Source of the DNA: an uncultured Eggerthellaceae bacterium
Lineage (GTDB): Bacteria > Actinomycetota > Coriobacteriia > Coriobacteriales > Eggerthellaceae
Reading direction: 5' to 3'
Assembly: GCA_946618265.1 (NCBI GenBank)
Contig: CAMOLA010000011.1
Coordinates: 1-41,991, forward strand
Length of the DNA: 41,991 nucleotides
The translations under genes and the position numbers were made by a program. Shown here piece after piece: positions 33,601 through 41,132 of the stretch. The notes beneath the pieces were generated by a model. The model saw only the letters and a list, made by a program, of their open reading frames with translations. It was not told where the DNA came from and did no database searches. Within the stretch, counting starts at the first letter, position 1. The number at the start of each line of letters is the position of its first letter.

Positions 33601-34592
33601 ATGACGACGCTGCAACGCCCGAAGCCTTGCAGAACGCGCTGAACGCCCTCAACGACGCGGTAAGCGCGGCTAAGCTGAATCTGGCCAAGAAGGAGCTTGG
33701 CGACGCCGTCGACGCAGTCGAGGCCGAAGGTATGGCCCAGTACCTCGACGCCGATAAGATCAACGTCCAATCCGCCCTCGACGAAGCGACGGCTCTGCTT
33801 AATAATCCAGCTGCGACTCCCGAAGCACTGCAGCAAGAACTCGAATCGCTCAACGGGGTGGTGAGCACAGCCAAGGCCGCGGCCGCAAAGGCCGCAAAGG
33901 AGAAGGCGGAGGCCGAGGCGTACGGGCGCGCAAAGGCCGAGGCGCTCACCATGCCGAGCGCCGAAGTGGTTGCCAAGACGATTCTGGCGCAAAAAATCGA
34001 CAAGGACCCGGCGGGTTCCGCCTACTTGCCCCTGCAGCTGAAGAGCACGAAGCAGGCCAAAACGTACAACGTGTTGAAGTGGGGCAAGGTTGCCGGCGCA
34101 TCGCGCTACGAAATCTACGGCAACAAGTGCGGCAATGCGAATCGGATTGCCAAGATTGCAACCGTCAAGACCAATTCGTTCAAGCACGCGAAACTGAAAA
34201 AGGGCACCTACTACAAATACGTGGTGGTCGCGGTCAAGGATACCGTGATTGGACCGCGGGCGGCCGCCGTATCGAAGATGGTCCACGTCGCCACCAAGGG
34301 CGGCAAAGCCAAGAACACCAAGAAGCTCACGATAAAGGCCAAGGTGGGCAAGAAGACGAAGAAGGTCAAATCGACGAAGGTCAAGAAGGGCAAGACCATA
34401 AAGCTCAAGGTAACACCCAGCCCCAAGTCAGGTGTGAAGAAGCATGTTGCGGTGCGCTTTGAGACCTCCAACGCCAAAGTGGCCACGGTCAGTGCAAAGG
34501 GCGTGGTGAAGGGTATGTCACCGGGAACCTGCTACGTTTACGCCTACGCCCAGAACGGCGTTTCCGCCAAGGTGAAGGTGCAAACCGCATAG
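30699..34592 (+). CDS. Giant secreted protein with MBG-like repeats, FIVAR-like helices and FN3/BIG2 tail
   Basis: 1297 residues from ATG 30699 (GTGGAGG upstream). Signal peptide ends at AYA (about residue 30). Domain A1 (about 45-160: ITSPSNNKEYDLGNEVTVEA, NYIYLKVTKNG) recurs as A2 (about 394-520: ILEPADGAQFATGSEITFRV, NYVYVKITRDG). MBG-like repeats, recognised by YTGxAIxQxPxxxxxGxxLxxGTDY and TATITGKGNF, stand in blocks of three (163-384) and about six (526-924). Two FIVAR-like helical repeats (926-1070: GFDQYLDVDKAAIQSALDTA, GMAQYLDADKINVQSALDEA) precede an Ala/Lys-rich stretch. The tail is an FN3-like module (WGKVAGASRYEIYGNKCG) and a Lys-rich BIG2-like module (VAVRFETSNAKVATVSAKGV), homologous to that of the 12335-19741 protein. 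Likely a wall-associated adhesin; no catalytic motif seen. Confidence 0.85.
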   Translation: MAAARGSRFLAFLIVSLIASLVLTASAAPAAYAKIMAAQADGGATITSPSNNKEYDLGNEVTVEARATYQRIDGTKPNYIYLKVTKNGEQVSYLSEGFTSPLGMGLFPTTVTIKFKPEAVGAYLLEVHHDWTYVNGEHVELAYEDFTPDKNDGRTIIVRKSIKNAEVSGLDGMVYTGQALMPVPVVTIDGKTLDPATDFDVTYTKNTDAGEATATIKGKGFYKDSVTAKFNIAQADIAQAIMNGVVDKTYTGSAITQTPAIIWNGRQLVAGTDYDLAHEGNTNAGTATITATGKKNFTGTLSKTFAIGKASIYDVSEPSIANKTYTGSAITQNLNLTFGGKALVEGEANDYTASYANNVNPGTATVTITGKGNFKDSMTRTFSISEPSTPSVEGDTTILEPADGAQFATGSEITFRVRANKFEDAIAPDGHTVLTDMPNYVYVKITRDGSRVDYGAGQISASGNVIRGSVTASTAGVYRIESCWTTWLYTAQGSNLSPTALPYKDFVATDSVTVYVGVNPPGADKNIANATVTGLSDIIEYTGNAITQNPTVKLGGKTLKNGTDYYITYESKTYSNDLANNVDIGIVEMTIHGKGNYTGSRASTFIISPKKITANMITLTPASLTYTGALQKPEVTVMHGAIRLKDSVDYTLTNEGGIEPGNYEVSVKGKGNYGLETATKSYTIDKWSIKNAVVTCNPATFTYDGRAKEPPVSAMLDGAVLPPEVYDVSYSGNVNAGTATATITAKADSYYTGSASGTFTISPLSIASSAIGVSLPNDLVYNRQAQTPMPQVMMGEMALASPRDFTVVYDNNVNAGTGAKVTITGAGNFTSSRTETFAIARKPIGDETVTVDAIPDQCYIEGQAATPQVTVKDGNFLLIKDADYGIEYADNVGESESATTTATVTLTGKGNYQGARSDITFRIVGTKEFKESLGGAIEKVRADGFDQYLDVDKAAIQSALDTAGALLNDDAATPEALQNALNALNDAVSAAKLNLAKKELGDAVDAVEAEGMAQYLDADKINVQSALDEATALLNNPAATPEALQQELESLNGVVSTAKAAAAKAAKEKAEAEAYGRAKAEALTMPSAEVVAKTILAQKIDKDPAGSAYLPLQLKSTKQAKTYNVLKWGKVAGASRYEIYGNKCGNANRIAKIATVKTNSFKHAKLKKGTYYKYVVVAVKDTVIGPRAAAVSKMVHVATKGGKAKNTKKLTIKAKVGKKTKKVKSTKVKKGKTIKLKVTPSPKSGVKKHVAVRFETSNAKVATVSAKGVVKGMSPGTCYVYAYAQNGVSAKVKVQTA

Positions 34593-34946
34593 TACGGCCA
34601 TAGATAAAAGAACGCGCGAGCCCGATCCGCGCAAGCGTAAGGCAGGTCCTCGTTCATGTCCGAGAATGAAGGGGGACGTGTTGCTGCTCATTTTTGAACA
34701 GTGACACGTCTCCCGTTCAACTTGCGTGCGATGTCGTCGACAGGGTTCTTCGTGCTCGGGCATATGTCCGTATAGCCTAGCAGGGTCGAGGCAGGCTCAG
34801 CCCGCTGTCGCGCATCCCGCCGGTCCCTGTTGAGCAGCCGTGCACTTCCTCCTATTTCTGCCACGAATGCGCGTGGTGCCGATTTCCGGGCGAAGTGCGC
34901 GAACCGGCCTGCCCGTCCCAGGTCTGACACCTTGACGGTGTCCCTG
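34593..34946. other. Interval with inverted-repeat element and a possible coding remnant
   Basis: Contains the hairpin and repeat at 34671-34720. A minus-strand frame (34688-35044) has a coding-like end, TLLGYTDICPSTKNPVDDIA then RKLNGR, with no start and no known family. A nested stem GACACC/GGTGTC at 34926-34942 overlaps the end of the next gene. Confidence 0.4.
34671..34720. repeat. TTGAAC...GTTCAA repeat, left copy, within a hairpin
   Basis: The 27-bp unit at 34694-34720 matches the unit at 36239-36265 in inverted orientation at 24 of 27 positions. GGGGGACGTGT at 34671-34681 pairs with ACACGTCTCCC at 34704-34714 (one G-U), so the left copy is also part of an 11-bp-stem hairpin. Confidence 0.7.
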
Positions 34947-36238
34947 TCAGACAGCATTCCCGTCCTCGCTGGTTTCAGCGCGTCGCCGCCTGGCTGCGGC
35001 CCATCCGACAATCGCTGCAGCGGCGGATGCGGCAATAGCTCCAATGCCCAACGTCATGGAAAATGGTTCGGCAGAAGCTTTGACGGCCGATGCCGAAGCG
35101 ACTGAGTTCCCCTGCGTTGCGATGTCGCCTTCGCTCGATGCCATTGCGTGAGATGCTGCAATTCGCGGTGCCTTTATGGAAACTGGCCGGATGATTTCCG
35201 CGACTGGCGTTTCGACTCTGTCGGCGGGGACGACCCTGTTCGGCTGGTTCGCGATGCCTTCCGTTTCGTCGAGAATCGCATTGCGATTGGCGCGTGTGCC
35301 TGCGGGGGTTTTGACCACATTGAGTGACGGGGCATCGCTGCGGGGGTTGGGCATGCCATCGTCCTGGTCGTCTTGGTCGCCGTTGCTGTTTTCTTCGTCG
35401 AGGAGCTCTTTCAGCCAGTCGTTCGCGACCGCGTAGTTGGCTTCCGCTTCGAGATAGTCCCAGTAAGCGTCGTCGCGTGCCCTCTGGAGGGAGTCCAGCG
35501 CGTCGCGGGCCCCGTCGAGCCTCTCGTTGGCCGAGACGAGCTCGCCGTAGGCCTTCCTGACGGCCTCGACCTTCTCGTCGAGGTAGGAGAACCTGCCGGA
35601 CCCGCCGACGGCGGGGGTGTCGACGCCGCCGTAGGCGAGCAGTGCGGCTTCCACGACGTCGAGGTTGGCCTGGTCGAGCCGGTCCTTCGCCGCCGAGACG
35701 CGCTGGCGGGCCTGCTCGAGCTCGCCGCGCGCCTCGTCGAGGACGCGCTGGGCCTCGTCGGCGGCGGCGCGTGCCTCCTCGTAGGCGTCGCTGGCGGCCT
35801 TCGTCTCGCCGTAGCGCCTGTCGAGGTCCTCGAGCAGCGCCGAGGCGGCCGCCGCGGCATCGGATGCGGCCCGCTCGGCCTCGCGGGCCTTCTCGAACTC
35901 GGCGTGGGCGGAGTCGTATTCCTCCTGCGCCCCGTCCATCCGCTCCCGGGCCGCCGAGAGCGCGGCCGCAGCCTCGGCGTCGGTCGCCTCGGCCGCGGAT
36001 GCCTTGTCGGAGGCCGCCGCCTGCGCCGCGCGGGCCTCGTCCAGCGCGCCGGCGTAGGCGTCCGCCGTCGGGACGAGCGCATCTCGGGCGGCGCCAGCCG
36101 CGTCCTTCTCGGCGGCGGCCGCCTCGAGGTCGGCTACCGCATCCGAGAAGGCGTCGCGGGCCTCGGAGAGGGCCGTCTCCGCCTCGGCTGCGGCCGCTTC
36201 GGCCGTATCGCATGCGGCGCCGGCCTCGGATGTGTTAA
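34947..36238 (-). pseudogene. Coiled-coil surface protein, 5'-truncated
   Basis: About 430 codons of clear coding sequence on the minus strand. An Ala/Glu/Asp-rich coiled coil (CDTAEAAAAEAETALSEARD through RVSAAKDRLDQANLDVVEAA) is followed by a linker (LDEENSNGDQDDQDDGMP) and a C-terminal hydrophobic helix (MTLGIGAIAASAAAAIVGWA) with a basic stop (ARRRRA). This is the anchor layout of Gram-positive surface proteins, although no LPXTG motif is visible. The N-terminus is wrong for such a protein: no signal peptide. The frame enters from the repeat at 36239 and overlaps the start of the divergent lipoprotein gene. The front was therefore probably lost at the repeat. A TTG at 36302 has no ribosome binding site. 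Confidence 0.65.
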
Positions 36239-36265
36239 TTGAACGGGGGACGTGTTCCTGTTCAA
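36239..36265. repeat. TTGAAC...GTTCAA repeat, right copy
   Basis: Starts TTGAACGGGGGACGTG and ends CTGTTCAA. Inverted relative to the copy at 34694-34720. Together they bracket the truncated coiled-coil gene, and this copy lies 37 bp before the ATG of the next lipoprotein gene. Confidence 0.7.
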
Positions 36266-36301
36266 CTGTCAAATGGCCGTGTTGAAAAACTGGTCGTATC
36301 A

Positions 36302-36835
36302 ATGGCTTTCATGATGTGCGTTGCGATATGCGCGCTTGCATGCGCGGGGTGCTCGAACGCAACGTCAGCTGGAAGCGTCGCAAGTTCGGCTGCAGCACAT
36401 TCTGACGCAGTGGGCGCTTCTGAGATGCCTGCTCAAGCAGTTCAGCCGTCGGCGAAGAAACAGAACGCTTCGCACTACGATGCGACAAGCGGCGCCATCG
36501 AGCTAACTGGCACGATAGTGCGCGAAAACAAGACGACCAAGGATACGCAGGCTGCCTGGTCGGCTGTCGTTTATTGGCTTGTGCTCGACAATTCGGTGAC
36601 GATTACTTACAAGGACTTTGTCGGTGGCGAGACGACGAACACGTTCAGCCTGATCACGGTGTTGCAGCTCGAGCAGTACGAATCGAAGGCGGACGTCGGG
36701 CTCGAATCCATATCTGATCCCGGCTGGCAAGCGCACATTGGAGAAACGGTGACGGTTTCGGGAGAAGTCATCGATACGGGCAATTCCCATACGTTCGGGT
36801 ACGCGAAGCTCAAAGACCCCCGCTTGGTCGCGTGA
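36302..36835 (+). CDS. Lipoprotein, DUF4431-like
   Basis: 177 residues from ATG 36302. The signal is MAFMMCVAICALACAGC with lipobox ACAGC (Cys17). The frame is open further upstream (VEKLVVSMAFMM), which reads like the true start of a lipoprotein signal whose initial codons were altered by the repeat at 36239. No ribosome binding site precedes ATG 36302. The mature part after a Ser/Ala linker (AIELTGTIVRENKTTKD, YWLVLDNSVTITYKDF, ITVLQLEQYESKADVG, IGETVTVSGEVIDTGNSH) follows the rhythm of DUF4431/OB-fold-like lipoprotein domains; this family call is tentative. Convergent with the next gene, with a 9-bp gap. Expression may be impaired by the nearby rearrangement. Confidence 0.6.
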   Translation: MAFMMCVAICALACAGCSNATSAGSVASSAAAHSDAVGASEMPAQAVQPSAKKQNASHYDATSGAIELTGTIVRENKTTKDTQAAWSAVVYWLVLDNSVTITYKDFVGGETTNTFSLITVLQLEQYESKADVGLESISDPGWQAHIGETVTVSGEVIDTGNSHTFGYAKLKDPRLVA

Positions 36836-36844
36836 TCTCGCCGT

Positions 36845-37870
36845 TTAGGAAAGACCCGCTTGCTTCATATCGCAGATTTTGCCGTTGTCGTCCACAGTAA
36901 GGATGAGCGTGTAGACGTGGAGGCTTGAGGGGTCGCTTCGCATCTTGTCGTACATCTCCTGAGTTACGTCGTTTTGGGTACCGTAGACAGACGTTTCAAC
37001 GCGATAGACTCCGCTGCTCTCTTCAACAACCGAAGTATCGACCACGGTGAACGCGGCACCGCGAAAGAACATGCCATTGGGGCCGACGAAGTTCGATTCA
37101 TTATTCACCTGCTGGTACAGATTGGATTCGGGCGCAACGTACTGCAAGCATCGTTCCGGGACCGATTTCTGATTTCTATTCATCGCCCCGTTGGTGAACG
37201 TCCAGTCGTTGAGCCATGCTGTCGCAAATGCGCGCGCCACCGCTTCTTTTGCTTCGCGGGTTGCGGGCGCTGCTCCGCCGCCTGTGGGTTTCCGGTCGTT
37301 CATCGGCCCGCCTGCTACAGCGCTCGTATCAGCAGTACTTTGGGTCGCGTAGACGTTAGTCAGGTTCCCCTTTTCGTAATCTCTTTTCGAATAGGCGTGC
37401 TCGATGAGGTTGACATCGTTGAAAATCACAACGATGTCTTCGCTCCACGTTGACGTTTCCAGGGGGTTGACGCTTTTGATCATGTCGCATGTAACCGTGA
37501 GATAGTACACATCGCCCTGTACGTCAGTTACCTCGGCATCCTTTGCGATGATGGGGGACCCGCCCTTCATGAGTATAGAAACGTTGTCGTGGGAATCTAC
37601 GCTCCATTCATATAGCTCGGCGTTCGGATCGATGTTGCGTTTGATGTCTGCTTGACGCGTTTTCACGCCCTGCAACGACCCGTCTACGATTTGCGTGTTC
37701 GTGTAGAGCGCAAGGGTGAATTCGATCGCGCGATTGGAGCGAATGGTTTGCGTATCGGATGCCGACTGCTTCTGTGCTCCGCAGCCAACAATTGAGAATG
37801 CGGCAATAATCGAAAGCGTCATTACCAGTAATTTAGTAGCGAAGCCCATCGAGTAATTCTTCGTATTCAA
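36845..37870 (-). CDS. Lipoprotein of unknown function
   Basis: 341 residues from a TTG at 37870, chosen because AGGAGG lies exactly 6 bases upstream; the longer frame to 37918 has no such signal. N-terminus MNTKNYSMGFATKLLVMTLS, then IIAAFSIVGC with lipobox SIVGC (Cys30). The mature protein has two halves: IEFTLALYTNTQIVDGSLQG ... VYYLTVTCDMIKSVNPLE, and after a Gly/Pro-rich linker (PTGGGAAPATREAKE) a second part, AFATAWLNDWTFTNG ... GVYRVETSVYGTQNDVTQ ... VYTLILTVDDNGKICDM. The second part resembles small NTF2-like/DUF-type folds in outline only. Family not recognised. Confidence 0.7.
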   Translation of the reverse strand: MNTKNYSMGFATKLLVMTLSIIAAFSIVGCGAQKQSASDTQTIRSNRAIEFTLALYTNTQIVDGSLQGVKTRQADIKRNIDPNAELYEWSVDSHDNVSILMKGGSPIIAKDAEVTDVQGDVYYLTVTCDMIKSVNPLETSTWSEDIVVIFNDVNLIEHAYSKRDYEKGNLTNVYATQSTADTSAVAGGPMNDRKPTGGGAAPATREAKEAVARAFATAWLNDWTFTNGAMNRNQKSVPERCLQYVAPESNLYQQVNNESNFVGPNGMFFRGAAFTVVDTSVVEESSGVYRVETSVYGTQNDVTQEMYDKMRSDPSSLHVYTLILTVDDNGKICDMKQAGLS

Positions 37871-38090
37871 TTGATTCCTCCTGAGGCTATGCGAAAGTAT
37901 TATTGGACATGCCTTCAAGTGGCATTGTAGATAATCGGCGCTAGTTTCGAACGGCGCGATTCATAGGTAGTTCACGAGTGCGCATTTTTGGTTGATTTCC
38001 GATAGGGCGGTAAAGCATACTAGGCTAATCAACGGTTGCGCTACGGTTCCCGGCTTGCGCGTTCGATTCCGCCCAAAGCAGTTTGGATTA

Positions 38091-38144
38091 TGCTAGAATA
38101 CGCGAGCCGGAAAAGGCGGGACTGTCTTCCGGCGTCTTGTTTTG
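38091..38144 (+). ncRNA. Possible very short transcript or leader: promoter plus terminator-like hairpin
   Basis: TGC followed by TAGAAT (38094-38099) is an extended -10 box. Only 6 bases on, GCCGGAA (38106-38112) pairs exactly with TTCCGGC (38127-38133), followed by T-rich GTCTTGTTTTG. A transcript would be about 40 nt long unless it reads through. It may be an attenuator-type leader or noise. Confidence 0.3.
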
Positions 38145-38430
38145 TACGTCATCGATACTTCGTTTGTAATCAAGTTGGGATTTGGGGCCATGGTGCCTCT
38201 GGGCTTCGCGCTGTTGTAGTTGCGTCGTGATAGGTGTGGTGAAAGACGCATGCGCAGCTCGGTTGCGGTGCGCTACTTAGTGGCTTCTTGAATAACGTTC
38301 CTTTGCCTGAACGCTGGTGAAAGGTTTCACGCGTTGCGGTTTACCCAGATCACCGCTTCTCGGGGATTCTTAAGCGCTTGCGCCGTTGACGCTCAGAATG
38401 ACAGGTCGGGCATTTTGGACAGTAATTGTT

Positions 38431-38453
38431 CATTTGGGGACTGTCCCCAAATG
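38431..38453. repeat. GGGGACTGTCCCC palindrome
   Basis: CATTTGGGGAC, one T, and the exact inverted arm. Same family as the two units at 25630-25654 and 25698-25725. Confidence 0.8.
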
Positions 38454-38541
38454 TATAGAGCGGGGAAATGGGTCGTGCATTTGGGGTGTGTTGCCAGATG
38501 CACAGGAAGGTTGTCGGCTAGACGAAGAGAGGGGAACGCGT

Positions 38542-38796
38542 ATGGCGGATGGCATGTGGACGTTGCACGATGATGGGAGCTTCGAACTCGTCGAGCCGTA
38601 TCAGACGATGCTTTTGGAAGCGAAAGTCGAGGCGACCAGGGGCTGGACTGCGGCGTTGGTGGCCTACTTGGAGCCGCGGTGCCCGTACGACTCGCAGACG
38701 CTCGTCGACAAGCTCGTCGAGCGGAACGAGAGGCCGGACAGCAGGATGGCCGTATTCGAGGAGTTCGTGCTCGAGGCGCTTTCGGGGGATCTGTAA
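38542..38796 (+). CDS. Small soluble protein, coupled to the next gene
   Basis: 84 residues from ATG 38542 with AGAGGGG 8 bases upstream. It begins MADGMWTLHDDGSFELVEPY, continues with an Arg/Trp/Ala helix region (TRGWTAALVAYLEPRC) and ends in an acidic helix (MAVFEEFVLEALSGDL). No signal peptide or membrane segment. Family not recognised. The stop at 38794-38796 is one base from the ATG of the next gene, so the two are almost certainly translated from one message and may act together. Confidence 0.6.
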   Translation: MADGMWTLHDDGSFELVEPYQTMLLEAKVEATRGWTAALVAYLEPRCPYDSQTLVDKLVERNERPDSRMAVFEEFVLEALSGDL

Positions 38797-38797
38797 C

Positions 38798-39010
38798 ATG
38801 CGCCGGGACCTTGCGCGGTTGGAGGGCACCATCATCAAGGGAATCGTCGTCGTGTTGGCGGTTTTCCTTGGTCTGTTCGGCGGCGGTGCCGTGCTGGCGA
38901 TGCGCGATCCGAGCTCCGTTTGGCGGTTGCTCTTCCTGGTTCCTGCCTGCGTCGTGGATCTTTGGCTTGCCATCGGCGCGCTCAAGGTGCTGTACAAAAA
39001 ATATTCCTGA
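38798..39010 (+). CDS. Small two-helix membrane protein
   Basis: 70 residues from ATG 38798, one base after the upstream stop. Two hydrophobic segments, IIKGIVVVLAVFLGLFGGGA and WRLLFLVPACVVDLWLAIGA, are joined by a short loop (MRDPSSV). A basic N-terminus (MRRDLARLE) and C-terminus (KVLYKKYS) suggest both ends are in the cytoplasm. Family not recognised. Its size and coupling to a soluble partner resemble small regulatory or immunity-type pairs, but nothing specific supports that. Confidence 0.6.
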   Translation: MRRDLARLEGTIIKGIVVVLAVFLGLFGGGAVLAMRDPSSVWRLLFLVPACVVDLWLAIGALKVLYKKYS

Positions 39011-39129
39011 GTTGACCGAGGCGGCTGCTCGTTTCTGCTATGACGTTGAAGGGGCATGCGGCTTGGCGTTAGGCGCTTGCCGCAACCGTGCATCTCGTAC
39101 ACGGCGCTCCCGCGGACCTCGCGTTTCGC

Positions 39130-39475
39130 ATCCATAACCGCATGTCTCGCGCATGCCGCTCCACGGGCCCCGCAATCCGCGTCCAGAACCGCAAATCCCG
39201 TGCAGCGCGTGCGTGGGATCGACGGTTCTGGACGCGTTTTCGTGGGTGGGCCGATTGGGGGGTTCGCGTCTTCCCAGCTCAGGAGCTCGCATGGATTCGG
39301 TGCTCGTCCAGAACCGCATATCTCGTGCGGGGCGTACATGGGATCGGCGGTTCCGGACGCGTTTTCGGGGATGGGGCCTTTCCTCTTGCGTGGGATTTCC
39401 GCTTGTGGGCGCGTTTTGCGGTCGAGCTGCTCGGTCTGTGTTTGGGATTGCCGCTTGTGGACGCGTTTCCCGGGA
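39130..39475. repeat. Hairpin-rich imperfect repeat tract
   Basis: Two units of about 60 bp: 39181-39240 and 39306-39367. Each starts GTCCAGAACCG and ends CGGTTC(T/C)GGAC followed by GCGTTTTCG. The arms pair over 11 bp, with an inner ATCCC/GGGAT stem in the first unit. Right halves alone recur near 39390-39410 (GGGATTTCCGCTTGTGGGCG) and 39445-39468 (GGGATTGCCGCTTGTGGACG). Diverged left halves are near 39133. All six frames are open for long stretches only because of this composition. Confidence 0.65.
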
Positions 39476-39542
39476 GTGCTGGCCGTTCTTTGATATCATT
39501 CGATGAGCGGGTTTGTTGGAATTATCTCAATCGGCGGGCATC

Positions 39543-41132
39543 ATGTCGACAACATCGGGCAAAGGACGACGTGCTGAGGAGACTCGGGAGGCACATCCGG
39601 TCAAGAGGTGGGCGATTCTGGCGCTCGTCGTGGCATGCGTCGTCTTGGGGCTTGGCGTCACTGTTTTTCACACGCGGATAGACCGTGCGTTTGACGGGCA
39701 ATCCTCGACGCGCCAAATGGCGGTCGAGCTCGGCGCGTCGGGCGAGGTGAACCTGCAATCTTCTGGCGATAGCGTTGAAAGCCGAGCGGTTGGGGTTGTT
39801 GCATCCGACGCATTTGACGTGTCCGACGCATCTAACGAATCCGACGCACCTAACGAATCTGACGCTAGCGTTGTTGGCGCCATGGGCGGCGCGGCCGAGA
39901 CTGCTGGCGCGAAACGCTCTTCCGAAACGGGTGAGATGACGATTTCGCAGCTCAGCAAGGAACAAAGACGCGCCAATGCCATCCAGCCCGACGCAACGTT
40001 GCCGGGAGGGCGGGAGCTCGAAGAAGCCGCGCGAGCCGCCAAGCGCGATCTCAGCGCGAAGGGGACGGGCAAGTCTTTGCGCAAGGTTCCTGAGTCGCGC
40101 AAGCTTGCGACGTTCGTGGCGTACGGCTCGCACGACGAGCCACGGCTCAAAGCGTCGCATGCGCGCTCAATCAAGAAAGCGATCCGCGCCATCGAAAAGA
40201 CTGGCGCAGATTGCGGGGCGGTGCTGATTGACTTGCATTCGGGTTGCGGAATCGCCTACAACGCCGGCAAGCCGGTGTATTCGGCAAGCGCCTTCAAGGC
40301 TCCGTTCGTCTTTTACCTGCTGGAGGATGCGGGAAAGAGGGGAATCAGCGAGGGCGACCGCGCGAGCGCGGAATCGGCCATTCGGCATTCGAGCAACGAC
40401 GCCTACGATTCTTTGACGTTCCCGAGGATGGGCAAAGACTATACCGAATGGCTCGAAAGCTATGGCATCGAGTATCGTGCCGACACGCCGTTTTACCCGT
40501 ACGCTTCCGCAAAGTCAATGGCGCGCATCTGGGCCGACATATATCAATATCTGAAGTCTGGCACCAAAGACGCCAAGGACGCCGAGGGTGGCAAAGATGG
40601 CGAAGTCGCCAACGATGCAAAGGACGCCAACGACACCAAAGGCGCCAAGGATAGCGGGGGTAACAAGGGCAAGGAGGATGCCAAGGGTGGCGAGGGTGCC
40701 AAAAGCGTTAGAGGCATGAAGAGCACCAACGACGCAAAAGACGCTAAAGAGGCCAAAGATGCCAAGGGCACAAAAGACGATAAGGACGACAAAGGCAGCA
40801 AAGACGTCGAGGATTCCAAGGACGCCAAGGATGTCGGCGACGCCAAGGGTGCTAGCAACGTTAACAACGCCGAATGGTTCTCGGAGTTGCTCACGGAAAC
40901 GAATCGGAGCTACATTCGCGATGGCGTTGCAGGTAAAGGCGTGACCGTGCGCAACAAGGCGGGCTGGATTTCTGGCGATTACGACGCTTCGACCGATTGC
41001 GCCTACATCGATGTCAAGGGGCGCCCGTACCTGATGGCCATCATGACGAGCCAGCCGGCATCGCAGGCGGCATTCGACCGTGTGTCCGACCTGGCGCGCC
41101 GTCTGTTCGCCGCCCGATCCATTCTCAAGTAG
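39543..41132 (+). CDS. Membrane-anchored class A beta-lactamase-like serine hydrolase with Lys/Asp-rich insert
   Basis: 529 residues from ATG 39543; a TTG at 39513 or 39516 is possible, as no strong ribosome binding site is seen. One N-terminal membrane helix (WAILALVVACVVLGLGVTVF), then a Ser/Asp/Ala-rich stalk to about residue 200. The hydrolase core shows SAFK (SxxK; S249, K252), SSNDAYD (SDN-like; S284-D286) and VRNKAGWISG (KTG-like; K472). The family includes beta-lactamases and D,D-peptidase-like enzymes; with NKAG in place of KTG, true lactamase activity is uncertain. A 100-residue low-complexity insert of KDAKDAKG-type repeats (residues 339-441) separates the SDN and KTG motifs. It acts outside the membrane, probably at the cell wall. 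Confidence 0.75.
   Translation: MSTTSGKGRRAEETREAHPVKRWAILALVVACVVLGLGVTVFHTRIDRAFDGQSSTRQMAVELGASGEVNLQSSGDSVESRAVGVVASDAFDVSDASNESDAPNESDASVVGAMGGAAETAGAKRSSETGEMTISQLSKEQRRANAIQPDATLPGGRELEEAARAAKRDLSAKGTGKSLRKVPESRKLATFVAYGSHDEPRLKASHARSIKKAIRAIEKTGADCGAVLIDLHSGCGIAYNAGKPVYSASAFKAPFVFYLLEDAGKRGISEGDRASAESAIRHSSNDAYDSLTFPRMGKDYTEWLESYGIEYRADTPFYPYASAKSMARIWADIYQYLKSGTKDAKDAEGGKDGEVANDAKDANDTKGAKDSGGNKGKEDAKGGEGAKSVRGMKSTNDAKDAKEAKDAKGTKDDKDDKGSKDVEDSKDAKDVGDAKGASNVNNAEWFSELLTETNRSYIRDGVAGKGVTVRNKAGWISGDYDASTDCAYIDVKGRPYLMAIMTSQPASQAAFDRVSDLARRLFAARSILK

Larger units (their letters stand above)
37871..38541. other. Gene-poor interval
   Basis: Lower GC than surroundings. Contains an extended -10 promoter with a hairpin close behind it (38091-38144) and a GGGGAC-type palindrome (38431-38453). 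No frame with a ribosome binding site was found before 38542. Confidence 0.5.

Noticed and set aside
34688..35044. 118-codon minus-strand frame with a coding-like end (TDICPSTKNPVDDIARKLNG)
   Set aside because: No start signal, it overlaps the coiled-coil gene end, and no family was recognised. Kept only as a possible remnant in the interval description.
38032..38085. tRNA-like segment containing GCGCGTTCGATTCCGCCC
   Set aside because: The T-stem halves do not pair, and no acceptor or anticodon stem can be formed.
39038..39510. Several overlapping frames of 110-197 codons on both strands
   Set aside because: They arise from the hairpin-rich repeat tract; none has a ribosome binding site or a protein-like pattern.
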